64,000 nucleotides of DNA, from contig NZ_CP061714.1 in the NCBI RefSeq assembly GCF_014764385.1, positions 496,001 through 560,000 on the forward strand. The letters are read 5' to 3'. Position 1 is the first letter of the stretch. Each line of letters starts with the position of its first letter. Positions 17,856-24,736 of the stretch are shown piece after piece. The position numbers were made by a program, and so were the translations under genes. The notes below the pieces were generated by a model. That model searched no databases. It had not been told where the DNA came from and saw only the letters and a program-made list of their open reading frames with translations. This DNA is from Luteimonas sp. MC1825. Lineage in GTDB: Bacteria; Pseudomonadota; Gammaproteobacteria; Xanthomonadales; Xanthomonadaceae.

Positions 17856-18800
17856 TCAGCCGCCGAGCGCAGCCTCCAGCTCCGGCAGCACCTGGAACAG
17901 GTCACCCACCAGGCCGATGTCGGCCACTTCGAAGATCGCCGAGTCGGCGTCCTTGTTGATGGCGACGATGGTGCCGGCGTCCTTGATGCCGGTCAGGTGC
18001 TGAATCGCGCCGGAGATGCCGATCGCGACATACAGCTCCGGGGCGATGATCTTGCCGGTCTGGCCGACCTGCATCTCGTTGGGGCAGTAGCCGGCGTCGA
18101 CCGCGGCGCGTGATGCGCCCACCGCCGCGCCGAGCCTGTCGGCGAACTTGTAGATCACGTCGAAGTTCTCCTTCGAGCCCACGCCGCGGCCACCCGACAC
18201 CACGCGGCGCGCCGACTGCAGGTCGGGGCGATCGCTGGAGCCCGCGGCGAGCCCGACGAAGCGGGTATGGGTTGGCAGCGTCGCTTCGACGCTCGCCGCT
18301 TCGACCGCGGCACTGCCGCCCTTGCCGGCTTCCTTCCACGACGCGGTGCGCACGGTGGCCACCACGACCTGGTCGCCAGCCGCTTCCACGGTGACGATCG
18401 CATTGCCGGCGTAGATCGGGCGCTTGAACACATGGCTGCCTTCGACGGCCATGATGTCGGAGACCTGCGCGGTGCCGAGGAGCGCGGCCACGCACGGCAT
18501 CAGGTCCTTGCCGAACGTGGTCGAGGGGCCGAACACATGCGTGTAGCCGGCAGCCAGCGCGGCCACCTGCGGCGCGAGTACCTGGGCGATGGCGTGTTCG
18601 TTGGCGGCGTTGGCCACGGTGAGCACGCGCGTGACGCCGGCGATCTGCGCGGCTTCCGCGGCGACGGCGGCGGGATCGGCCGCCAGCACCACGATGTCGA
18701 TGGCTTCGGGCGACAGCGCCTGCGCGGCGGTGACGCACTTGGCGGTGGATGCGTTGAGCTTGCCGCCGAGGTGTTCGGCAACGATCAGGACTTTGGCCAT
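17856..18800 (-). CDS. etfA: Electron transfer flavoprotein, alpha subunit
   Basis: 314 residues, full length. N-terminal half begins AKVLIVAEHLGGKLN; the C-terminal FAD-binding domain carries VVSGGRGVGSKENFD, the flavin phosphate-binding region, and ELYVAIGISGAIQHLTG. With EtfB it carries electrons from acyl-CoA and other dehydrogenases to the ETF-quinone oxidoreductase encoded at 32.5-34.2 kb. Its start overlaps the etfB stop by one base. In Xanthomonas this gene marks the second edge of the variable LPS locus. Confidence 0.96.
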   Translation of the reverse strand: MAKVLIVAEHLGGKLNASTAKCVTAAQALSPEAIDIVVLAADPAAVAAEAAQIAGVTRVLTVANAANEHAIAQVLAPQVAALAAGYTHVFGPSTTFGKDLMPCVAALLGTAQVSDIMAVEGSHVFKRPIYAGNAIVTVEAAGDQVVVATVRTASWKEAGKGGSAAVEAASVEATLPTHTRFVGLAAGSSDRPDLQSARRVVSGGRGVGSKENFDVIYKFADRLGAAVGASRAAVDAGYCPNEMQVGQTGKIIAPELYVAIGISGAIQHLTGIKDAGTIVAINKDADSAIFEVADIGLVGDLFQVLPELEAALGG

Positions 18801-19552
18801 CAGAGCAACCCCTTTTCCTTCAGTGCGGCAACCAGCTCGGCCGCGTCCTTGACCATCACGCCCTTGCTGCGCATTGCCGGCGCGGCGTACTGCGTGGCCT
18901 TGAGCGCGCCGCCGGCCTCGACGCCGAGGTCGGCCCAGGGGATCGACTCGAGCGGCTTGGACTTGGCCTTCATGATGTCGGGCAGCTTGATGAAGCGCGG
19001 CTCGTTGAGGCGCAGGTCGGTGGTGATGACCGCCGGCAGGTCCACTTCCAGCGTCTCCAGGCCGGCGTCGACCTCGCGGGTCACCGTGGCCTTGCCGTCG
19101 GCCACCTCGAGCTTCGACGCGAACGTGGCCTGCGGGCGGCCCCAGAGCGTGGCCAGCATCTGTCCGGTCTGGCTGGCGTCGTCGTCGATCGCCTGCTTGC
19201 CGAGGATCACCAGGTCCGGCTGCTCCTTCTCCACGAGCTTGAGGAACGCACGCGCTGCGGCCAGCGGCTGCACGTCCTGGCCGGCGTCGATGACCACGTG
19301 GATGGCGCGGTTGGCGCCCATGGCCAGGCCGTTGCGCAGGTGCGGCTGCGCGTCGGCGGGCGCGATGGTGGCGACCACGACTTCGGTGGCGATGCCCTTG
19401 TCGCGCAGGCGAAGGGCTTCTTCCAGCGCGATCTCGTCGAAGGGGTTGGCCGACAGCTTGACACCGTCGGTGATCACGCCGGTACCGTCCGGCTTGACCT
19501 GGATGCGGACGTTGTAGTCCACCACGCGCTTGTAGCCGACGAGGATTTTCAT
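18800..19552 (-). CDS. etfB: Electron transfer flavoprotein, beta subunit
   Basis: 250 residues with the family N-terminus MKILVGYKRVVDYNVRI, the conserved NPFDEIALEEALRL segment and the recognition region near ILGKQAIDDDASQTGQ. Normal length. Binds AMP and partners EtfA. First gene of the etfBA operon on the - strand; the 94 bases upstream contain competing hairpins and a TAAAAT box. Confidence 0.96.
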   Translation of the reverse strand: MKILVGYKRVVDYNVRIQVKPDGTGVITDGVKLSANPFDEIALEEALRLRDKGIATEVVVATIAPADAQPHLRNGLAMGANRAIHVVIDAGQDVQPLAAARAFLKLVEKEQPDLVILGKQAIDDDASQTGQMLATLWGRPQATFASKLEVADGKATVTREVDAGLETLEVDLPAVITTDLRLNEPRFIKLPDIMKAKSKPLESIPWADLGVEAGGALKATQYAAPAMRSKGVMVKDAAELVAALKEKGLL

Positions 19553-19585
19553 CGTTGCGGTGCGTCCTTGGGGGTAGGGCGGAAA

Positions 19586-19613
19586 CCCGCGATTTTAGCG
19601 GGCCTTGGCCCGC
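19586..19613 (-). promoter_or_regulatory. Competing hairpins and -10-like box upstream of etfB
   Basis: Read on the - strand, GCGGGCC-AA-GGCCCGC (19613 to 19598) is followed by a second possible hairpin, CCCGC-TAAAATC-GCGGG then TTTCC (19602 to 19583). The two share CCCGC, so only one can form at a time. TAAAAT (19597 to 19592) could be the etfB -10 box; no good -35 is seen. It may end gtrA transcription, start etfBA, or both. Confidence 0.4.
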
Positions 19614-19646
19614 GGCGCGAACTTGGCCGCCGTGGTGGCGCGGCCA

Positions 19647-20054
19647 TCATGCCCCGACGGCAGGCCGCAGCACGCGCCGCCCGAGCAGGAACGTCACCGG
19701 CATGCTCGCCGCCACCGAGAGGAACGGCGCCAGGCGCGGGTCGATGTCGAGCGGTCCGATGGCCAGTTCCAGCACGCTGGCACCCACCGCCCAGCCGGCC
19801 AGGCACACCAGCGGCCATGCGGCGAAGCTGCGCCATCCACGCCGCGCGCGGAACGCGTAGCGGGTGTGCAGCAGGTAACCAAGGCCCACGCCGACCACGA
19901 AGCACACGGCGTACGCCGCCTGCGGCGCCATCCACGGCAGCAGCAGCCAGTACACGATCAGGCAGGCGACGGTGTTTGTGCCGCCGGCGACGACGAAGCG
20001 TACGAAGGTGGCGGCCGTGCCGTGGTGGCGCAGCGCAGCCAGCAGCCTGTTCAT
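19647..20054 (-). CDS. GtrA-like small membrane protein (polyprenyl-linked sugar flippase type)
   Basis: 135 residues with four hydrophobic helices, starting RFVVAGGTNTVACLIVYWLL and containing GLGYLLHTRYAFR between helices two and three, the GtrA/PF04138 pattern. GtrA proteins are thought to flip undecaprenyl-phosphate-linked monosaccharides made by GtrB-type transferases. Here a GtrB-like GT2 lies two genes upstream in the same operon. The start ATG overlaps the stop of the WxcM-like gene (ATGA). Last gene of this operon. Confidence 0.85.
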   Translation of the reverse strand: MNRLLAALRHHGTAATFVRFVVAGGTNTVACLIVYWLLLPWMAPQAAYAVCFVVGVGLGYLLHTRYAFRARRGWRSFAAWPLVCLAGWAVGASVLELAIGPLDIDPRLAPFLSVAASMPVTFLLGRRVLRPAVGA

Positions 20055-21022
20055 GCGCCGGGCGCGGCGGCGGCCAGCGCCAGGAACGCGTCGTAGTCGC
20101 GGATGTAGTCGCCTGCGTCGTAGGGGTGCGAGGCGAATACCAGCAGCACCGCATCGGGCGAATAGCGGTACTGCGTGCCCCAGGTCATCGGCGGCAGGTG
20201 CAGGCCGCGTTCGGGGGCGTCGAGGGTGAACTCGCGGCGGTGCAGGCCGTCGTCGGCAAGCACCCGCACCGAGCCGTGCACGCAGACCAGGAACTGGTGG
20301 CATTCCCGGTGCGCGTGTTCGCCGCGGGTCTCGCGCGATGGCACGTCGAACACCAGGAAGTACCGCACCGGCGCGAACGGCAGGTCGCGCGCAAACTCGC
20401 CCACTGACAGCGAGCCGCGCAGGTCGATGAAGCGCGGCAACCGCACCATGCGTGCGCTGCCGGTGCCGGCATCGGCGGGGTCGGCGGCGGCGGCGGCGGC
20501 AACAGCGTTGCCGGCATGCGTGCCGGGCGCGCCGGCGAGCACCTGGCCGGCGTCGTCGTCGGTGACATAGCCGACGATGCGTGCCGGGTTGCCGACCACG
20601 ATCGCGTTGGCCGGCACCGAACGGGTGACCACCGCGCCGGCGCCGATCATCGCGCCGCGGCCGATGCGCACGCCCGGCAGCAGCGTGGCGTTGGCGCCGA
20701 TCGACGCGCCGTCCTCGACCACGGTTTCCGCGAAGCGCTCCGGGCGCTGCCGGCTGCGCGGGAACAGGTCGTTGCTGAAGGTGGCATTGGGGCCGACGAA
20801 CACGTCGTCACCCAGGCGCACGCCATCCCAGAGCTGCACGCCGCACTTGATGGTGGTGCGGTCGCCCACCACCACGTCGCCTTCGATGAACACGCCGTCG
20901 CAGACATTGCAGTCGCGGCCGATGCGCGCGCCGGGCAACACGTGCGCAAACGCCCACACCCGCGTGCCGGCGCCGACGGTGTCGCTCTCGCACAGCGCGT
21001 TGGGGTGCACGTAATGGCTCAT
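20051..21022 (-). CDS. wxcM: WxcM-like bifunctional sugar N-acetyltransferase / dTDP-4-keto sugar 3,4-ketoisomerase
   Basis: 323 residues in two domains. About 1-185 is a left-handed beta-helix acyltransferase with hexapeptide repeats (VGAGTRVWAFAHV, IGANATLLPGVRIG, IGAGAVVTRSVPANAIV, VGNPARIVGYV). After an Ala-rich linker, about 200-323 is a cupin of the FdtA/QdtA type (RYFLVFDVPSRETRGEHAHR, CHQFLVCVHGSVRVL). This fusion is known as WxcM in Xanthomonas. The cupin converts dTDP-4-keto-6-deoxyglucose to the 3-keto isomer, the adjacent aminotransferase adds the amine and the first domain acetylates it. Product is dTDP-Fuc3NAc or dTDP-Qui3NAc; sequence alone does not decide. ATGA overlaps at both ends. 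Confidence 0.88.
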   Translation of the reverse strand: MSHYVHPNALCESDTVGAGTRVWAFAHVLPGARIGRDCNVCDGVFIEGDVVVGDRTTIKCGVQLWDGVRLGDDVFVGPNATFSNDLFPRSRQRPERFAETVVEDGASIGANATLLPGVRIGRGAMIGAGAVVTRSVPANAIVVGNPARIVGYVTDDDAGQVLAGAPGTHAGNAVAAAAAADPADAGTGSARMVRLPRFIDLRGSLSVGEFARDLPFAPVRYFLVFDVPSRETRGEHAHRECHQFLVCVHGSVRVLADDGLHRREFTLDAPERGLHLPPMTWGTQYRYSPDAVLLVFASHPYDAGDYIRDYDAFLALAAAAPGA

Positions 21023-21978
21023 GTGGCGTCGCCCTCGAAGGTCTGCTCGCTGTGCACCAGCGCCAGCGGCCGGGCCTTGGTGTTCTCGAACGCGCGCCAG
21101 GCGTAGCTGCCCACCACGCCGAGGCCCAGCGTGTTGATGGCGCCGAAGAACAGGATGGTGAACACCGTGGCCGCATAGCCCGGCACGGTCACCCACCCCG
21201 ACACCTTGGCCACCACCACCACCAGCGCCAGCGCCACCGCCACCACCAGCGCGAGCGCACCGGTCGCGAACAGGATGCGCACCGGCAGGTCGCTGAAGGC
21301 GAACACGCTGTCGGAGAAATACTTGAGCTTCTTGCCCAGCGTCCACGCGCTGCGGCCGTGGGTTCGGCGGCGTCGCGGGTAGGGCAGGAACGCGCGCCGC
21401 CCGCCCAGCCAGAACAGCTGCGCCAGCAGGCTTGTGTTGGACTCGCGCATCGCCACCAGGCGGTCGCGGAAGTCGGCGCTGACCGCGAAGATGTCCACGC
21501 CGCCGCGCGGGATGTCGGGCATCACCAGGCGCCGGTACAGCGACCAGAACAGCGTGGACAGCAGCCTGCCGACGAACGGGTCGTCGCGACCGTCGCGCAC
21601 ACCGAAGCCGACATCGGCGCGCCCGTCGCGCAGCGCGGCGAGGAAGCGCAGCGCGAGTTCCGGCGGCTCCTGCAGGTCGGCCGCCATCACCGCGATCACC
21701 TGGCCGCGCGCCCTTTCCAGGCCGACGCGGATCGCCGGGAAGGCGCCGAAGTTGCGGGTCAGTTCCACCAGCTGCGCCGGGAAGCCCGCGCTCGGCAATG
21801 CGTCGCGCAGCAGCGCATGGCTGTCGTCGGGGCTGCCGTCGACCACCAGCACCGCCTCGAAGCCGCCCTCGACCTCGCGCGCCAGGCCGCGCAGGGCGTC
21901 GAGCAGCGCCGCGATCGAGCCGGCATTGCGGTACACCGGCACCACCACCGAGAGCGCGGGCGTCAGAAGCGGTTGCAT
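21019..21978 (-). CDS. GtrB/ArnC-like GT2 glycosyltransferase with C-terminal membrane helices
   Basis: 319 residues: a GT2 domain (LSVVVPVYRNAGSIAALL, VVDGSPDDS, VELTRNFGAFPAIRVG) followed by two hydrophobic helices (about 230-255 and 268-295), the layout of polyprenyl-phosphate sugar transferases. The usual DADLQ motif reads AADLQEPPE, so the first acidic residue is changed. Expected job: loading a sugar, probably the 3-acetamido-dideoxyhexose made by its neighbours, onto undecaprenyl phosphate on the cytoplasmic face for GtrA to flip. Overlaps the aminotransferase gene by 16 bases. Confidence 0.85.
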   Translation of the reverse strand: MQPLLTPALSVVVPVYRNAGSIAALLDALRGLAREVEGGFEAVLVVDGSPDDSHALLRDALPSAGFPAQLVELTRNFGAFPAIRVGLERARGQVIAVMAADLQEPPELALRFLAALRDGRADVGFGVRDGRDDPFVGRLLSTLFWSLYRRLVMPDIPRGGVDIFAVSADFRDRLVAMRESNTSLLAQLFWLGGRRAFLPYPRRRRTHGRSAWTLGKKLKYFSDSVFAFSDLPVRILFATGALALVVAVALALVVVVAKVSGWVTVPGYAATVFTILFFGAINTLGLGVVGSYAWRAFENTKARPLALVHSEQTFEGDAT

Positions 21979-23069
21979 GCGGCGGTCACCCTCTCGGCTT
22001 CGTCATCGGTCAGCTCCGGGAAGCATGGCAGGGTCAGCGCGGTGCGCGCCTGGCGTTCGGTCACCGGCAGCGACCGGCCCGCGTGGCGCCCGGCGAGGCA
22101 GGGCTGCTGGTGGTCGGGCAGGGGGTAGTGCACATCGCTGGCGATGCCGGCGGCGTCGAGGTGCGCACGCAGCGCATCGCGGGATTCGCTGTGCACCACG
22201 TAGAGATGCGCCACGTACTCGTTGCCGGCGACCGCCGGCACCGCGATGCGCGGATTGGCGATGCACTGCGAGTAGCGGTTGGCGATGTCGCGGCGGCGCC
22301 GGTTCCAGGCGTCAAGCAGCGGCAGCTTGATCGACAGCACGCGTGCCTGCAGTTCATCCAGGCGGCTGTTGCGGCCGCCTTGCAGGGTGTTGACGTATTT
22401 CTGTTCCCAGCCGTACTGGCGCAGCGCGCGCAGGCGCGCGGCGATCCCGGCGTCGCGGGTGACGACGGCGCCGGCATCGCCCAGCGCGCCGAGGTTCTTG
22501 GTGGGATAGAAACTGAAGGCCGCGGCATCGCCGAATGCGCCGGCGCGGCGGCCGTCGGCGCTGCGCGCGCCATGCGCCTGCGCGCAATCCTCCACGAGCG
22601 CGGCGCCATGCGCGCGGCAGGTCTCGGCAATGGCGTCGATCCGCGCGAGGCGGCCATACAGGTGCGTGGCGACCACCGCGCGCAGCGGCCCGTCGCTGTC
22701 GCAGGCGCGCGCGAGCTGCGCCGGATCCAGCGTGGCGTCATCACCGACATCGACGAACACCGGTTCCGCGCCGCAGGCCAGCGTGGCCGTGGTGGCGTAC
22801 ATGGCGGCGTTGGCGGGCACCGCGACGCGGTCGCCTGGCACGACGCCAACGGACTTCAGTGCAAGCTCCAGCGCGTCACTGCCGTTGCCGACGCCGACGC
22901 AGTGGGCGACGCCGCAATACGCGGCAAAGGCGGACTCGAACGCCGCGACGCCCGGACCCAGCACGTACTGCCCGCTGTCCACCACGTCCGCCAGCGCCGC
23001 GGCGAGCTCGACGCGCAGCGCGGCCACGTGGCGCACCAGCGAATTGACGGGAACAAGGGGTGGGCGCAT
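21963..23069 (-). CDS. DegT/DnrJ/EryC1-family dTDP-3-keto-6-deoxyhexose aminotransferase (FdtB/WxcK-like)
   Basis: 368 residues. PLP lysine in FYPTKNLGALGDAG (about Lys191), substrate/cofactor segments VGNGSDALELAL and VEDCAQAHGA, and QYGWEQKYVN, typical of 3-aminotransferases such as FdtB/QdtB. It aminates the keto sugar produced by the neighbouring FdtA-like cupin domain. First gene of a four-gene - strand operon and divergent from a polytopic membrane protein gene; the 122-base gap holds both promoters. Confidence 0.88.
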   Translation of the reverse strand: MRPPLVPVNSLVRHVAALRVELAAALADVVDSGQYVLGPGVAAFESAFAAYCGVAHCVGVGNGSDALELALKSVGVVPGDRVAVPANAAMYATTATLACGAEPVFVDVGDDATLDPAQLARACDSDGPLRAVVATHLYGRLARIDAIAETCRAHGAALVEDCAQAHGARSADGRRAGAFGDAAAFSFYPTKNLGALGDAGAVVTRDAGIAARLRALRQYGWEQKYVNTLQGGRNSRLDELQARVLSIKLPLLDAWNRRRRDIANRYSQCIANPRIAVPAVAGNEYVAHLYVVHSESRDALRAHLDAAGIASDVHYPLPDHQQPCLAGRHAGRSLPVTERQARTALTLPCFPELTDDEAERVTAACNRF

Positions 23070-23151
23070 GCGTCACGGCGGGACCGGTTGGCCTGCATTC
23101 TGCCAGAAGCCGGCGTGGCACCCGCCGCACCGGACGGCGGCGGCGCCACGC

Positions 23152-23157
23152 TATGAT
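23152..23157 (+). promoter_or_regulatory. Candidate -10 box for the membrane protein gene at 23192
   Basis: TATGAT in the divergent intergenic region, 34 bases before the chosen start. No recognisable -35. It supports the 23192 start over the in-frame ATG at 23168, which would be almost leaderless. Confidence 0.35.
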
Positions 23158-23191
23158 CGGCCGCCGCATGCGGCAGGCCCAGGACACCACG

Positions 23192-24736
23192 ATGACCACC
23201 GAGCCCTCCAGCCCCGTCCCGCACGGGCGCGACCGCGCGCATGCGGCGATGCTGCTGCTCGTGCTGGCGGCGACGCATCTGGTGTTCAACTTCGTGCTGA
23301 CGCCGAACAGCCCGTTCCCCAACCACCCGGACGACTTCTCGTTCCTCGCCGGCACGCTCGCCGACATGGGCTGGGACTGGAAGCGCCCGGTGTCGACCAA
23401 CGTGATCTTCCTGGTCGCCGCAGGCGGCCAGCTGGCGTCCTACGTGGTGCTCAACGCGTCGGCGGTGCTGGTGGCCTGGCTTGCGCTGCTGCTGGTGCGC
23501 GATGTCTTCGACGTGCGTCCGGGCGTGCTTGCGGCGCTGGCCTGCGGCGCCGTGCTGTCCAGCCATCCCGCCGCGCTGCAGCACGGCAAGTACCTCGGGC
23601 TGATGACCAACCTGGTGTCGCACGGCTTCGGCCTGGCCTGCCTGCTGCTGCTGTGGCACGGCTGGCGACGCGCCAGTGCCTGGCGGTGCGCGCTTGCGGC
23701 GCTGGCCTACCTGGCCAGCGCGTTCGCCAAGGAGGATTTCGTGCTGCCGCCGTTGCTGCTCGTCGCGCTGCTGTGGGCGCCTGGTAGCGCATGCCTGCCG
23801 GTGGGGCGCGGCGCCACGCCGTGGCCGCGTGGGTCACGGATTGCGCTATCGGTGCTGTTTGTCGCGATTGCCGTCGGCTCGATGGCGTGGCAGGCCTATG
23901 ACCGGAATCCCTTTGTCGCCGGACTGTTCACGCCCGACAGCAGCAGCGCGTCGTACGCGGTGGAGCTCGCGCCCGCGGCACTGCTGCGTGCGTTTGGCAT
24001 GTTGTTCTTCGGCTACACATGGGTGGCGACACTGCTGGCCGCTGCGGCATGGGCCGCCCTGTGGGTCGCGGCGCCGACGCTGCGCGTGCGCCTGGCCTGG
24101 TTCGCGGCGACGGTGGTCTCGCTCGCGGTGCCGTACGCGCTGATTCCCAACAACATGCCGGTGTACCGGGCGTATGCGTGGCTGCCGTGGATGGCAGCCA
24201 TCGTCGCAGTCGCGCTGACGTTGCTCGCGCAGCGCGTTCCACGGCACGCGGCGATGCCGCGCCGCGCGGTGCCCGCGCTGGCCGCGATCGCGGTTGCGCT
24301 GGGCGCGGCGCTGCTGCACCACGATGCACGGCTCGATCTCGCCGCGCGCTACGCGGCCGGCGAGTCGGTCAACCGGCACATGCTCGACGCCCTCGAGCAG
24401 GAGCGTGCCGCGCTGCAGGATGCGCCCCTGGTGGGGCTGCACGGGCTGGGCGAGAACTCGCCCTGGTGCGGCAACGGCACGGTCTACCTGGCCCGCAAGC
24501 GGGGCTTTCAACAGCGCTGGCTGGTGTTGGCCCCGGGCGAGACGTCGTGCTACCGGAACCCCGCGCAGGGCGGCCGCAAGCCGCGGCACGACCTGCGGGT
24601 GTCAGTTGCACCGCCTGCCCACGCGTGTTCGCAGCCAACGCTGCCGGTGCTGGTGTTCGACGCCCACGGGCGCGGCACGCGCATGACCGGCCGCGACCTG
24701 TGCGCCGCCAGCGGCGGTGCCGTGGCCGGACCCTAG
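23192..24736 (+). CDS. Polytopic membrane protein, putative GT-C-type glycosyltransferase
   Basis: 514 residues with about nine or ten hydrophobic helices, and a periplasm-facing first loop rich in charged residues (NHPDDFSFLAGTL). A C-terminal soluble region of about 120 residues holds three cysteines within a short span. The organisation resembles GT-C enzymes that use polyprenyl-phosphate sugars, but no signature identifies the family. AGGA eight bases before the ATG supports the start. It is divergent from the dTDP-amino-sugar operon that would supply its donor. Its TAG stop overlaps the opposing gene's TAG in the palindrome CTAG. Confidence 0.7.
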   Translation: MTTEPSSPVPHGRDRAHAAMLLLVLAATHLVFNFVLTPNSPFPNHPDDFSFLAGTLADMGWDWKRPVSTNVIFLVAAGGQLASYVVLNASAVLVAWLALLLVRDVFDVRPGVLAALACGAVLSSHPAALQHGKYLGLMTNLVSHGFGLACLLLLWHGWRRASAWRCALAALAYLASAFAKEDFVLPPLLLVALLWAPGSACLPVGRGATPWPRGSRIALSVLFVAIAVGSMAWQAYDRNPFVAGLFTPDSSSASYAVELAPAALLRAFGMLFFGYTWVATLLAAAAWAALWVAAPTLRVRLAWFAATVVSLAVPYALIPNNMPVYRAYAWLPWMAAIVAVALTLLAQRVPRHAAMPRRAVPALAAIAVALGAALLHHDARLDLAARYAAGESVNRHMLDALEQERAALQDAPLVGLHGLGENSPWCGNGTVYLARKRGFQQRWLVLAPGETSCYRNPAQGGRKPRHDLRVSVAPPAHACSQPTLPVLVFDAHGRGTRMTGRDLCAASGGAVAGP

